DNA of 64,000 nucleotides from positions 496,001 through 560,000 of the forward strand of contig NZ_STGC01000005.1 in the NCBI RefSeq assembly GCF_005222805.1, written 5' to 3'. This stretch comes from Devosia sp. FKR38 (GTDB taxonomy: Bacteria; Pseudomonadota; Alphaproteobacteria; Rhizobiales; Devosiaceae). The notes under the pieces were generated by a model that did no database searches, had not been told where the DNA came from, and saw nothing but the letters and a program-made list of their open reading frames with translations. A program made the position numbers and the translations under genes. Positions 27,425 through 37,047 of the stretch are shown here, one piece after another (the first letter of the stretch is position 1; every line of letters starts with the position of its first letter).

Positions 27425-27990
27425 CCACCATGGACAGCATTGCAATGCCCGTCGTACTGGCCGTTTTCGCCTCCAACAAGGGGCCGGGCAACCCCGAGCG
27501 CGCCTCGATCATGAGCCAGGCTGGCACCTATTTCGCCAAGCGCGGCGCCAGCCTGATCTGCCTGGCCGAAAACGGCGACATTCCCATTCCCTTGATCACT
27601 GCGGCGCGTGCCGCCGGTGGCCAGGTGCAGATCGTGGGTGATGACACCATTGTGCTGCCCTCCGCCCTGGTCGGGGTGACGCTGGAGACGCTGCATACCC
27701 AGGCCGAGCGGTTTGCCCGCATGGCCGAACTGGCGCAGGGCCTGGTGGCCCTGCCGGGCTCGCTGGCCTCGGCGTCGGGCCTGTTCGGCACCTGGGCCGC
27801 GGCCAAGGCGCGGGCTCATGCCGTGCCCGTGGTTATGCTCAACCGCCACAAGGCCTTTGAGGTGATGCGCGGCTATGCTGCTGACGTGCTGTCGCCGGGC
27901 CTGCCCGGGCACGAACGCGCCATCCAGTTTGCCGATAGCATTGAAGATTTGTGGAGCCGTATCAGCCGGCTGGTGCAAGAGGCGCGCTAA
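27421..27990 (+). CDS. Rossmann-fold protein related to the LOG/SLOG superfamily
   Basis: Protein of 189 aa with the overall LOG-like layout: an N-terminal [18 protein letters not shown] strand-loop, alternating strands and helices, and a central [16 protein letters not shown]. That stretch sits where LOG phosphoribohydrolases have PGGxGTxxE. The signature is poorly conserved (no GGxGT, no Glu), so nucleotide hydrolysis should not be assumed. It begins inside the stop codon of the HerA-like gene, so the two are very probably co-translated. Function unknown. Confidence 0.55.
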   Translation: MTTMDSIAMPVVLAVFASNKGPGNPERASIMSQAGTYFAKRGASLICLAENGDIPIPLITAARAAGGQVQIVGDDTIVLPSALVGVTLETLHTQAERFARMAELAQGLVALPGSLASASGLFGTWAAAKARAHAVPVVMLNRHKAFEVMRGYAADVLSPGLPGHERAIQFADSIEDLWSRISRLVQEAR

Positions 27991-28028
27991 GGCGCCCATT
28001 CGCGACTGAGACGGAGGCGCCGCTGGCG

Positions 28029-28574
28029 CTATCCTTCCAGGCCCGGATGCTGCGGTTTGCGCCGGTCAGGAAACAGCGGCACCACATTGTCAGTCGCGCG
28101 ACGACCGGGCACTGGCTGCGGCACCGGCGTGGTGACGCGGTTGCGCCGTTCCGGTCCGCGATAGCCACCGAGCACGCCCACCACGCTGCGGGTGCGCAAG
28201 CGGGTCTGGATGCGCTGCAGCAGATGGCGCGGCGACATCGGCTTGATGATGACTTCATCGATGCCCGCGCTGATGGCCTGGTGGCGCATGGGCGCGGTGA
28301 TCTGCCGGGTCAGGGCGATGACGGGCACATCCTGGCTGACCAGGCTGGAATCCAGCCTGATGCCCTCGACCATCTCATGAGCCGGACGCTCCTGGCGGTC
28401 GAAATCGCACACGAGCATGTCAATCGGGGCGATGCGCATATAGGCCAGCAGCTGGGCCTCGGCGTCGAACACGCGCACTTTCAGGCGAGAATCACCAGCC
28501 ACCACCATCGCCAGCAAAGACGACAGGGCAGGGCTTGCCGCAATAATGGCAACGACCTTGGCTGGTTCTGTCAC
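28029..28574 (-). CDS. Receiver-like domain protein lacking the acidic metal pocket
   Basis: Protein of 181 aa. Residues 5-125 align with response-regulator receivers: D57 in MLVCDFD, a Thr in VIALTRQ and a Lys in EVIIKPMS. The paired acidic residues that normally bind Mg2+ after strand 1 are replaced by AASP, so phosphorylation is doubtful. The C-terminal ~50 residues are a basic, Arg/Pro-rich tail with repeated RR motifs and no output domain. GTG 28574 has a good GAGGGG site. Single gene, no kinase beside it. Confidence 0.7.
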   Translation of the reverse strand: MTEPAKVVAIIAASPALSSLLAMVVAGDSRLKVRVFDAEAQLLAYMRIAPIDMLVCDFDRQERPAHEMVEGIRLDSSLVSQDVPVIALTRQITAPMRHQAISAGIDEVIIKPMSPRHLLQRIQTRLRTRSVVGVLGGYRGPERRNRVTTPVPQPVPGRRATDNVVPLFPDRRKPQHPGLEG

Positions 28575-28675
28575 GAAGTCCCCTCACATTATGAACATTT
28601 CGTTAACATGGTCGCGCAGGCTGTTGAAGGGGGACGGGCGTGAATTGGCTAATTTCGCGGGGGAAACCGACCCCG

Positions 28676-28713
28676 CGAAAAAAAGCACCCGCCGGCAGCG
28701 GCCTGCCGGCGGG
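28676..28713 (-). terminator. Rho-independent terminator of sodB
   Basis: On the minus strand CCCGCCGGCAG (28713-28703) pairs perfectly with CTGCCGGCGGG (28698-28688) around a 4-base loop and is followed by TGCTTTTTTT. It begins about 30 bases after the sodB stop codon, an unusually clean intrinsic terminator. Confidence 0.9.
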
Positions 28714-28744
28714 TTCCTGATCATATTGCCCGAAAGGGCGGCGC

Positions 28745-29350
28745 TTACTTGGCTTCTTCGAACAGCAGTTCGACGTGTTCCCAGTTCACCAGATTGTCGA
28801 ACCAGGCTTCGAGGTACTTCGGACGGGCATTGCGGTAGTCGATGTAATAGGAGTGTTCCCACACGTCGACGCCCAGGATCGGGTGGCCACCGTAAACCAG
28901 CGGCGATTCGCCATTGGCGGTCTTGCTGACTTCCAGCTTGCCGTTCTTGAGCGACAGCCAGGCCCAGCCGCTGCCGAACTGAGTGGTGCCGGCCGCGATG
29001 AAATCGGCGCGGAACTTGTCAAAGCCGCCCAGGTCGGAATCGATGGCTGCAGCCAGCTTGCCCGGCAGCTTGTTGCCGCCGCCATTGGGCTTCATCCAGT
29101 TCCAGAAATGCACGTGGTTGTAGTGCTGGCCGGCATTGTTGAACAGCGGGGCGTTCTTGCCGAAGGCTTCCTTGACGATGTCTTCCAGCGGCAGGATTTC
29201 CAGCCCCGAGCCTTCCAGCAGCTTCTCGCCATTGGTCACATAGGCCTGATGGTGCTTGTCGTGGTGATATTCCAGCGTTTCGGCCGACATGTACGGACCC
29301 AGCGCATCATAGGCATAGGGCAGGGGCGGCAGAGTGAACTTGGTCGACAT
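28745..29350 (-). CDS. sodB: Superoxide dismutase, iron type
   Basis: Cytoplasmic enzyme (201 aa) converting superoxide to hydrogen peroxide and oxygen. Metal ligands predicted from alignment with Escherichia coli SodB are H29, H79, D162 and H166 (LEYHHDKHH, HYNHVHFW, DVWEHSYY). Gln at residue 75 (NNAGQ), where iron enzymes keep the active-site Gln, favours Fe over Mn, though cambialistic use cannot be excluded. ATG 29350 has GGAGG upstream, and the in-frame extension to 29428 is not part of the gene. It ends at a strong terminator. Confidence 0.95.
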   Translation of the reverse strand: MSTKFTLPPLPYAYDALGPYMSAETLEYHHDKHHQAYVTNGEKLLEGSGLEILPLEDIVKEAFGKNAPLFNNAGQHYNHVHFWNWMKPNGGGNKLPGKLAAAIDSDLGGFDKFRADFIAAGTTQFGSGWAWLSLKNGKLEVSKTANGESPLVYGGHPILGVDVWEHSYYIDYRNARPKYLEAWFDNLVNWEHVELLFEEAK

Positions 29351-29428
29351 GGTAGCCTCCATTGGCAATGACGTGACGTCTGTGGCGGATAGTGCGATTG
29401 GTATATGGCGTTTTGATAGCGGCAACAA

Positions 29429-31525
29429 TCAGTTGCTGGGCAAACTTCCTTCTACGCCGACGGCATTGAGCGCAAAAGCATAGCACATGGCTGTCTCCTT
29501 GAGCCGGTCAAAACGGCCCGAGGCGCCGCCATGGCCGGCCCCCATATTGGTGCGCAGATAGAGCGGCGCCGTGCCAGTGCGGACGGCCCGCAGCCGCGCC
29601 ACCCACTTGGCCGGTTCCCAATAGGTGACGCGCGGATCGGTCAGGCCCGCCAGGGCAAAGATGGGCGGATAGTCCTTGGCCGCGACCTGCTCATAGGGCG
29701 CATAGGCGGCAATGCGGCCGTAGTCCTCGGCCGAGGCCAAAGGATTGCCCCATTCGGGCCATTCCGGCGGGGTCAGCGGCAGGGTCTCGTCCAGCATGGT
29801 GTTGAGAACGTCGACGAAGGGCACCTGCGCCAGAATGCCGGCCCAGAGATCGGGTCGCAGATTGGCGATGGCGCCCATCAGCATGCCGCCCGCCGAACCG
29901 CCCTGGGCGACGATGCGGCCCTTGGCGGTGAACTTCTCGGCGATCAGCATTTCGGCTGCGGCGATGAAATCTGTGAAGGTATTGGTCTTGTTCTCGCGGC
30001 GGCCACCGACATACCAGCGATAGCCCTTTTCCATGCCGCCGCGGATATGGGCCGTGGCGTGGATGAAGCCACGATCAACCAGCGACAGCGCCGAGATCGA
30101 GAAGTTCGACGGCATCGACATGCCATAGGCGCCATAGCCATACAGCAGCGTCGGGGCCGAGCCATCGAGCGGCGTGCCCTTGCGATAGAGAACCGTCACC
30201 GGCACAAGCTCGCCATCGCTGGCCCTGGCGAACAGGCGGCGCGTCTCATAATCGGCCTTGTTATGGCCCGAGGGCACTTCCTGCTCCTTGAGCAGGGTGC
30301 GCGTGCCAGTCTCGAGGTCAACGTCATAGGTCTGTGACGGTGTCGTGGGCGAGGAATAGGTGAGGCGGAACACCGAGGTGTCGAACTCGTAACCCACGGA
30401 CATGCCCAGGCTATAGGCCTCCTCGGCAAAGCGCACCGTGTCTTCCTTGCCGCTGCGCAGGTCCCGGACGACGATACGCGGCAGGCCTTCGTGTCGCTCG
30501 AGGCGCAGCATGTGGTTCTTGATCACGATGGTGTCGAGGATCAGCACGCCCTGCTGGTGCGGGACCAGATCAGTCCAGTTCTCCGCGCCCGGGTTGTCGA
30601 CCGGGGCGACGACGATCTTGAAGTCCTCGGCGCCATCGGCATTGGTGCGGATGAACAGCTGCCCGTCGCGCTCCTCGATATCATATTCGCGATCGGTGAC
30701 GCGGGGCGCCACCAAACGCGGTGCGCCGCCGGTTTCGGCGTCGATGAGCCAGCACTCGCTGGTCTGGTGGTCATGGGCGTCGATGACGATGAACTTGTCG
30801 CTCAGCGTGCGTCCGACGCCGACGAAAAAGCCGGGATCCTGTTCCTCGAAGATGATCGGATCATTGGCCTGGTCGGTGCCCAGCACATGCAGACGCACGC
30901 GGTAGGGCCGGTGGTTGTCGTCATATTCGGTGTAGTAGATCGCCTTGCTGTCATTGCTCCACACATAGGAGCCGGCGGTATCAACGATCACCTCGGCACT
31001 GTCCGTGCCGGTCGCCAGGTCCCGAATGACAATATCATAGTATTCCGAGCCAGCGCGGTCGCCGGCCCAGGCCAGCAGGCGATGCGAGCGATCATGCTCG
31101 GCGCCGGCGAAACCGAAATAGCCGTCACCGGCCTCAATATTGCAGTCCAGCAGCACGGTTTCCGGGCCACCTTCGCGCGCAGTGCGTACGATCAGCGGGT
31201 ATTGCTTGCCTTCCAGCATGCGCGAATTATAGGCGAACGGGCCATCGGGGCTGGCGATGCCGCTGTCGTCTTCCTTGATGCGGCCGCGGATCTCCTTGTA
31301 GATCGTCTCCTGCAGGGCCTCGGTGGGCGTGCCAAAGGCGGCCTCGAAATAGCTGTTCTCGGCATCGAGATAGGCGCGGATTTCCGGGTCAAGAGTCTCC
31401 GGCTTCTGCATGACTTCCTGCCAGTTCGGCGCGCGCAGCCAGTGATAGGGATCCTCCCGCTCGATGCCGTGGAAGGCGACGCGGTGCGGTTTGGTGGCGG
31501 CGACGGGCGGGACGGGCTTGGTCAT
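29429..31525 (-). CDS. ptrB: Oligopeptidase B (S9A family serine peptidase)
   Basis: Cytoplasmic serine peptidase (698 aa) cutting short peptides, usually after basic residues. The N-terminal ~400 residues form the seven-bladed propeller that excludes proteins. The C-terminal ~280 residues are an alpha/beta hydrolase with the nucleophile in QGGSAGGML and the catalytic His in GAGHGGASGR; the DEHYRG-like region is VTYWEPAKW. ATG 31525 starts the usual MTKPVPPVAATKPHRVAFHG; the upstream in-frame codons lack support. It is 78 bases upstream of sodB on the same strand but is probably a separate unit. Confidence 0.9.
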   Translation of the reverse strand: MTKPVPPVAATKPHRVAFHGIEREDPYHWLRAPNWQEVMQKPETLDPEIRAYLDAENSYFEAAFGTPTEALQETIYKEIRGRIKEDDSGIASPDGPFAYNSRMLEGKQYPLIVRTAREGGPETVLLDCNIEAGDGYFGFAGAEHDRSHRLLAWAGDRAGSEYYDIVIRDLATGTDSAEVIVDTAGSYVWSNDSKAIYYTEYDDNHRPYRVRLHVLGTDQANDPIIFEEQDPGFFVGVGRTLSDKFIVIDAHDHQTSECWLIDAETGGAPRLVAPRVTDREYDIEERDGQLFIRTNADGAEDFKIVVAPVDNPGAENWTDLVPHQQGVLILDTIVIKNHMLRLERHEGLPRIVVRDLRSGKEDTVRFAEEAYSLGMSVGYEFDTSVFRLTYSSPTTPSQTYDVDLETGTRTLLKEQEVPSGHNKADYETRRLFARASDGELVPVTVLYRKGTPLDGSAPTLLYGYGAYGMSMPSNFSISALSLVDRGFIHATAHIRGGMEKGYRWYVGGRRENKTNTFTDFIAAAEMLIAEKFTAKGRIVAQGGSAGGMLMGAIANLRPDLWAGILAQVPFVDVLNTMLDETLPLTPPEWPEWGNPLASAEDYGRIAAYAPYEQVAAKDYPPIFALAGLTDPRVTYWEPAKWVARLRAVRTGTAPLYLRTNMGAGHGGASGRFDRLKETAMCYAFALNAVGVEGSLPSN

Positions 31526-31757
31526 GGAATGATCCGGGCTGAAGGCAGGAAACGGGCCGGCAATTACCGGGCGGCCCGCAGGCAGGTGGCTGACACATAG
31601 GGCGCGGACGCGCCGATTGCCAGCCCGGCGATTTCCCCAACAGATACTGGCACATCGTCGCGGCGTGTCCGTTTTGCCTTGTCCAAGGGCGATCATTGGT
31701 TAAGGTCGCACCAGTAAAGGACCGTGCAAGGTCCGCATTGGGTCGGGAGTTTGCCAG

Positions 31758-34214
31758 TTGGTGCCAAATCTAGACGCGAGCATAGCACTGGTGGCCATTG
31801 CGCCATTTGTTGCCGCCGCGTTGGCGCCGCTTGTCCATCGTTTCACAGCGCCGTTTTCCGGCTGGCTTCTGGCGCTGATTCCGGCAGCGATCTTTGCCTA
31901 TCTGGTGTCGCTCGCGCCGCAGATAATGGCCGAGGGCGCCATCTCTGCCCGCATCGGCTGGGTGCCGGTGATGGGGCTCGACCTCTCGTTCTTTGTCGAC
32001 GGGCTGAGCCTGACCTTTGCTGCGACCATTTCGGGCATCGGCGCGCTGATCATCCTTTACTCAGGCGCCTATCTGCGCGGCCACGAGCACCTTGGCCGCT
32101 TCATGGCGTTCCTGCTCGCCTTCATGGGCGCCATGCTCGGCCTGGTGCTGGCGGACAATATGCTGGCCCTGTTCCTGTTCTGGGAGCTGACAGCGGTCAC
32201 CTCGTTCCTCTTGATCGGTTTTGACGCGGTGCGGCAATCGGCGCGGCGCGGCGCGATCCAGGCACTGGTGATCACCAATATCGGCGGCATGGCACTGTTG
32301 GCTGGGGTGATCCTGGTGCAGCAGATCACCGGCCAGTGGGAGCTGAGCGCGCTGCGCGAGCTTGAGGACGGATTGCGCGGTCATGGGCTCTATGGGCTGG
32401 TGCTGGCTTGCTTCCTCCTGGCCGCCTTCACCAAGTCTGCGCAGTTCCCGCTGCATTTCTGGCTGCCCAATGCCATGGAAGCGCCGACGCCGGTTTCGGC
32501 GTTTCTGCATTCGGCCACCATGGTGCAGGCGGGCGTCTATCTGCTGGCCCGCATCACCCCCTGGATGGGTGGCACCATGGCCTGGACCACGTTGCTGGTC
32601 GGCTTTGGCGCCGTGACGCTGCTGTGGGGTGCGCTGGCTGCCTTCAAGCAGACGGACCTCAAGCAAATGCTGGCGCAATCGACCATTGCCTCGCTCGGCC
32701 TTTTGGTCTTGCTGATCGGCCTGGGCAGCGAAACCGCCATCGCTGGCGTCGTGGTCTATTTTGTCGCCCATGCGCTCTATAAGGCCGGGCTATTCATGGT
32801 GGTGGGTGCCATCGACCACGAGGCCGGCACGCGCGACATCACGCTGCTTGGAGGGCTCGCTGACCGCATGCCGGTGACCTTCATTGCTGCGGGCCTGGGC
32901 GCTCTGGCCATGATCGGCCTGCCACCGACGATCGCCTTCTTCGCCAAGGAAGAAATGTATCTCGGTCTGCTGACTCCGGACTGGCAGGACATCGCCGTGC
33001 TGGTGGTGCTGGTGGCGGGCAATGCCCTGCTGGCGGCCATCGGCGCACTGGTGGCAATCAAACCGTTCCTTGGCCCCGAGGTCGCGACACCCAAGGCCGC
33101 CCATGAAGCCCCCCTTGCCATGCTGGTCGGGCCGATCCTGCTCGGTGCGCTGGGCATCGTCGCGGCGCTTATGCTCAGCGATTTCGCCCACAGCGTGCTG
33201 GAGCCGGCGGCCAGCGCCATTCTGAACGAAACGGTCAAGAGCCATCTGACCTGGGCTATCGATCTCATGAGCCCCGTGGTCTGGATCTCCGTGCTCACCT
33301 GGGGCTTGGCTTATTGGGCCTATCGCCAGGCGGACATGCTGCGCGTGCTGATGCGCCGCTTCGCATCGGGCCTGGGATTCACCGCCGACGATGTGTTCGA
33401 CGCCGTCATGTTCGGCCTGATCCGCTTCGCTGGTGCGCTGACCCGGCTGCTGCACCATGGCCGGCTTGAAATCTACCTGGGCACCGCCTTTGCCATGCTG
33501 GCGCTGGCGCTGATGCTGCCGCTATTCGCGCTGGGCGGGATCGACGCCCTGCTGCCCACGGCCGAGCTGGGCAATTGGGCTGGCCGGCTCAGCTGGCCGC
33601 CACTGGCGATTCATGAATGGGGCGTGTTCGGCCTGGCGCTGATCGGTCTGGTCGCCATCGTGGTCTCACGCAAGCGGCTCTATTCCATCCTGGCCCTGGG
33701 CATCCAGGGCACGGCGGTGGCGCTGATCTTCCTGATCTTCGGCGCCCCGGACCTGGCCTTCACCCAATTCATGGTCGAGATCCTCTCGGTGGTGATTCTG
33801 GCGCTGGTGATGACGCGATTGAACCTCGAGGACGAGGACCCGCGGCCCTTCGAGGACTGGGCGCGCGATGGCCTCCTGGCCATTGTCTGCGGCCTGGGCG
33901 TGGCGCTGCTGCTCATGGTGGTGATCACCGGCGACCTCGACACGCGCCTGTCCGACTTCTTCACCGCAACCAGCGTACCGATCGCCCATGGGCACAATAT
34001 CGTCAATGTGATCCTGGTCGACTATCGCGGCTTTGATACGCTGGGCGAGATCTCGGTGCTGATGGCGGCCGGGATTGCCATCATGGCGCTGCTGACCGGC
34101 CGCAGGCGCAAAACGGCCACCCCGGTCGGACCGGTCGTCTCTGCCACCGCTCCGGTGGAAGCCATTGAGCCGGTGCCGGCGCGCCGCACGCGTCGCAGGA
34201 AGGCCGCGCCATGA
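31758..34214 (+). CDS. mrpA: Mrp-type Na+/H+ antiporter subunit A
   Basis: Largest membrane subunit (818 aa, about 20 hydrophobic segments) of the seven-part Mrp antiporter. The N-terminal ~480 residues are NuoL-like (FTKSAQFPLHFWLPNAMEAP, SATMVQAGVYLLAR). The C-terminal part is the MrpA-specific extension with the DLAFTQFMVEILSVVILALV segment. The start is uncertain: TTG 31758 has GGGAG 8 bases upstream and GTG 31761 is next. The C-terminus ends in a basic RRTRRRKAAP tail and overlaps mrpB by 4 bases. Mrp supports sodium and pH tolerance and membrane-potential balance. Confidence 0.92.
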   Translation: MVPNLDASIALVAIAPFVAAALAPLVHRFTAPFSGWLLALIPAAIFAYLVSLAPQIMAEGAISARIGWVPVMGLDLSFFVDGLSLTFAATISGIGALIILYSGAYLRGHEHLGRFMAFLLAFMGAMLGLVLADNMLALFLFWELTAVTSFLLIGFDAVRQSARRGAIQALVITNIGGMALLAGVILVQQITGQWELSALRELEDGLRGHGLYGLVLACFLLAAFTKSAQFPLHFWLPNAMEAPTPVSAFLHSATMVQAGVYLLARITPWMGGTMAWTTLLVGFGAVTLLWGALAAFKQTDLKQMLAQSTIASLGLLVLLIGLGSETAIAGVVVYFVAHALYKAGLFMVVGAIDHEAGTRDITLLGGLADRMPVTFIAAGLGALAMIGLPPTIAFFAKEEMYLGLLTPDWQDIAVLVVLVAGNALLAAIGALVAIKPFLGPEVATPKAAHEAPLAMLVGPILLGALGIVAALMLSDFAHSVLEPAASAILNETVKSHLTWAIDLMSPVVWISVLTWGLAYWAYRQADMLRVLMRRFASGLGFTADDVFDAVMFGLIRFAGALTRLLHHGRLEIYLGTAFAMLALALMLPLFALGGIDALLPTAELGNWAGRLSWPPLAIHEWGVFGLALIGLVAIVVSRKRLYSILALGIQGTAVALIFLIFGAPDLAFTQFMVEILSVVILALVMTRLNLEDEDPRPFEDWARDGLLAIVCGLGVALLLMVVITGDLDTRLSDFFTATSVPIAHGHNIVNVILVDYRGFDTLGEISVLMAAGIAIMALLTGRRRKTATPVGPVVSATAPVEAIEPVPARRTRRRKAAP

Positions 34215-34636
34215 ACACCATCATCTTCCGCACCATCGCGCCGCTGATCGTGGCCACAATGCTGGTTTTTTCCATCTATGTCTGCCTGCGCGGCCACAAT
34301 GAACCGGGCGGCGGCTTTATCGGCGGGCTGATCGGCGCCTCGGCCATTGCCGTGCTGGGCATGGCTACCAGCGCCACGCACGCCCGCAAGGCGCTCTATT
34401 TCGATCCGCTGTCCTTTGCCGGTTTCGGCGTGTTGCTGGCCGGGCTGACTGGGCTGATCTCGATCTTCAATGACAATCCCTTCATGACCAGCATCTGGCT
34501 CTATCTCGAACTGGGCGAATCGACAGTGCCGCTGTCCACGCCCCTGGTGTTCGATATCGGCGTCTATCTGGTGGTCTTTGGCACCATCTCCTCGATCGCG
34601 CTGGGGCTGGAAAGCGATGAAGGGGAGGAGCCGTAA
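34211..34636 (+). CDS. mrpB: Mrp-type Na+/H+ antiporter subunit B
   Basis: Four-segment membrane protein (141 aa) with the family motif CLRGHNEPGGGFIGGLIGA near residues 28-46. It is a separate gene here, not a PhaAB fusion as in some rhizobia. It overlaps mrpA by 4 bases and mrpC by 1 base. Confidence 0.92.
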   Translation: MNTIIFRTIAPLIVATMLVFSIYVCLRGHNEPGGGFIGGLIGASAIAVLGMATSATHARKALYFDPLSFAGFGVLLAGLTGLISIFNDNPFMTSIWLYLELGESTVPLSTPLVFDIGVYLVVFGTISSIALGLESDEGEEP

Positions 34637-35013
34637 TGGACTATGTGCTCGCGGCCCTGGTGGGCTGCTTTGTGGCGCTGGGCGTCTATCTGCTGCTGTC
34701 GCGCTCGCTGATCCGCATGCTGCTTGGCCTTGTGATCCTGGGCAATGGCGTGAACCTGTTGATCTTCACGGCTGGGCGGCTGACGCTGCAGGTGGCGCCC
34801 ATTGTGCCGCCGGGGCTGGACCAGCCAGAGGGCCCCATCGCCAATCCGCTGCCGCAGGCGCTGATCCTGACCGCCATCGTCATCGGCTTTGCCATGTTCA
34901 GCTTCCTGCTGGTGCTGGCCTTCCGTACCTATCAGTCGCTCGATGCCGACAATACCGACACCATGCGTCTGGCCGAACCGGTCGATGCGCCCCAACCCCC
35001 GCTGAGCTATTGA
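34636..35013 (+). CDS. mrpC: Mrp-type Na+/H+ antiporter subunit C
   Basis: NuoK-like subunit (125 aa, three hydrophobic segments) with the motif LLGLVILGNGVNLLIF and the conserved ANPLPQALILTAIVIGFA-like stretch. Its start shares one base with the mrpB stop codon. The polar C-terminal tail is slightly longer than minimal homologues. Confidence 0.92.
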   Translation: MDYVLAALVGCFVALGVYLLLSRSLIRMLLGLVILGNGVNLLIFTAGRLTLQVAPIVPPGLDQPEGPIANPLPQALILTAIVIGFAMFSFLLVLAFRTYQSLDADNTDTMRLAEPVDAPQPPLSY

Positions 35014-35014
35014 T

Positions 35015-36571
35015 ATGGCCGCACCTGACCTGTCGGCTGCCATGATCGAAACTGCAACTCTGCCCACCGACTGGGTGGTGGTTCTGCCACTGGTGCTGGC
35101 CCTGATGGGGGCTGCGCTGCTGCTCATCGTGCGTCAGTCGCGCGGCCTGAGCTTCGTGCTGGCACTGGTGAGCGTGCTGGCCATCATCGCCTGCGAGATC
35201 ACGCTGCTGCTGCAGATCTTTGCCAATGGCCCGGTGAGCATGACCATGGGCAAATGGCTGCCGCCCTTTGGCATCAGCTTTACGGCCGATGCCTTTGGCG
35301 CCAGCTTTGCCCTCGCCGCTGCCGTGGTGACGCTGGTGGTATTGATCTATGCCGAACCCGAACAGCCGGCGTCCGTCGGTGGCGGCAGCTTCTACGCATT
35401 GGTGCTGCTGCTGCTGGCCGGTGTCACCGGCTCGTTCCTGACCGGTGACCTGTTCAACCTCTATGTCTGGTTCGAGGTGCTGCTGATTGCCTCATTCGGC
35501 CTGATGGTGCTGGGCGGGCGGGCAATCCAACTCGACGGCACGGTGAAATACGGCTTCCTGAACTTCCTTGCCACGACCGTCTTCCTGCTGTCACTGGGCC
35601 TGCTCTATGGCCTGCTCGGCACGCTCAACATGGCCGATGTGCTGCGCGTCGCGCCACAGGCCAATCCCGCCGCGATGGCCGGGGTGGCCGCGCTGATGTT
35701 GTTGGCCTTCGGCATGAAGGCGGCAGCCTTTCCGGTTAACGCCTGGCTGCCGGCATCCTATCACACGCCGCCTGCAGCAATCTCGGCCCTGATGGCGGGC
35801 CTTTTGACCAAGGTGGGCATCTACGCGCTGCTGCGCACACTGGTGGCCGTGCTGCCGGCGACGCGCGACCTGCTAGAGCCGGTGCTGATCATCATCGCCA
35901 TTGCCACGCTGCTGATCGGCCCGCTGGGGGCCATTGCCGAGACCAATCTGCGCCGCGCCATGGGCTTTATCGTCATCGGTGGCATCGGCGCCGTCATGGC
36001 AGGCATTGCCCTGCCGAACCTGGCCGCGATCAGCGGCGCCGGCCTCTATATTTTCCATGCCATGCTGACCATGACGGCGCTCTATCTGGTGGCCGGGCTG
36101 ATCGAGCGGTTTACGGGCCAGACCGATACCCGCCAGATGGGCGGGCTCTACGCCGCCAATGCGCCGCTTTCTGTTCTGTTCCTGGTGCTGGTGCTGGCCG
36201 CCGCAGGCGTGCCGCCGACACTGGGCTTCTGGCCCAAGCTGCTGCTGCTGCAGGGTGGGCTGGAGATGGGCGGGTGGATCGGCGGTCTGCTGGTGAGCGC
36301 GCTGCTGCTCAATGCCGTTCTGACCCTGATCGCGGGCACGCGCCTATGGGCGCATATGTTCTGGCGGGCTGCGCCGGCTGAGGCCGTGCCGGTAGACCGC
36401 CTGCCCATCCTGCCGCTGCACTGGCTGGGCACGGGCGTGCTGTTTGCCATGATCGTGGCGGCGGGCCTTTGGCCCAATCCCATGCTGGAGGTGGTGCGCA
36501 GCGGCGCCGCTGACATGCTGGACCCGGCGCGCTATATCGCCGCCGTGGGCCTGGCGGGAGTCACGCCATGA
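35015..36571 (+). CDS. mrpD: Mrp-type Na+/H+ antiporter subunit D
   Basis: NuoM/NuoN-like antiporter subunit (518 aa, about 14 hydrophobic segments). Conserved stretches include LFNLYVWFEVLLIASFGLM (the key Glu), GMKAAAFPVNAWLPASYHT and LLTKVGIYALLR with the conserved Lys. ATG 35015 begins one base after the mrpC stop; ATG 35042 is a possible alternative. It overlaps mrpE by 4 bases. Confidence 0.92.
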   Translation: MAAPDLSAAMIETATLPTDWVVVLPLVLALMGAALLLIVRQSRGLSFVLALVSVLAIIACEITLLLQIFANGPVSMTMGKWLPPFGISFTADAFGASFALAAAVVTLVVLIYAEPEQPASVGGGSFYALVLLLLAGVTGSFLTGDLFNLYVWFEVLLIASFGLMVLGGRAIQLDGTVKYGFLNFLATTVFLLSLGLLYGLLGTLNMADVLRVAPQANPAAMAGVAALMLLAFGMKAAAFPVNAWLPASYHTPPAAISALMAGLLTKVGIYALLRTLVAVLPATRDLLEPVLIIIAIATLLIGPLGAIAETNLRRAMGFIVIGGIGAVMAGIALPNLAAISGAGLYIFHAMLTMTALYLVAGLIERFTGQTDTRQMGGLYAANAPLSVLFLVLVLAAAGVPPTLGFWPKLLLLQGGLEMGGWIGGLLVSALLLNAVLTLIAGTRLWAHMFWRAAPAEAVPVDRLPILPLHWLGTGVLFAMIVAAGLWPNPMLEVVRSGAADMLDPARYIAAVGLAGVTP

Positions 36572-37047
36572 ATCTGGCCCTGACCATCACCGGCCTTGCC
36601 CTCGCCTGGGCGGCCATCAACGGCAATTTCAGCCCGCTCAACCTGCTGTTCGGCGCCGCCATCGGCTTGTTGACCAGCCTGCTGCTGCGCCGCTGGATCG
36701 CCCATCCTCGGGTGATGCGCCGGCTGCGCCGCATCGTTTCGCTGGCGCTGCTATTCTTCTGGGAGCTCAATGTGTCGGCGGTGCGCGTCGCCATCATCGT
36801 GCTGACCCCCAATATCCGCAGCGCGCTGCGACCGGGCATCGTGGCCTTTCCGCTCAGCCTCACCACCGACCGGGAAATTACCCTTCTGGCCAATCTGATC
36901 ACCCTGACGCCAGGGACGCTGAGCGTGGATGTGTCCGAGGATCGCCGCGTGCTCTATGTGCATGTGCTCAATCTCAAGGACCGCGACGCGCTGATTGCCG
37001 AGATTGCCAATGGCTTCGAACGCAAGGTGCAGGAGGTGTTCGAATGA
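36568..37047 (+). CDS. mrpE: Mrp-type Na+/H+ antiporter subunit E
   Basis: Accessory membrane subunit (159 aa) with two N-terminal hydrophobic segments and a cytoplasmic domain that carries the family motif LITLTPGTLSVDVSEDRRVL and ends with a short helix. It overlaps mrpD and mrpF by 4 bases each. Confidence 0.9.
   Translation: MNLALTITGLALAWAAINGNFSPLNLLFGAAIGLLTSLLLRRWIAHPRVMRRLRRIVSLALLFFWELNVSAVRVAIIVLTPNIRSALRPGIVAFPLSLTTDREITLLANLITLTPGTLSVDVSEDRRVLYVHVLNLKDRDALIAEIANGFERKVQEVFE

Noticed and set aside
28585-28606. GTTAAC near the start of the receiver-like gene as a CtrA site
   Set aside because: The left half-site at the 7-base spacing is TGAA, too poor a match.
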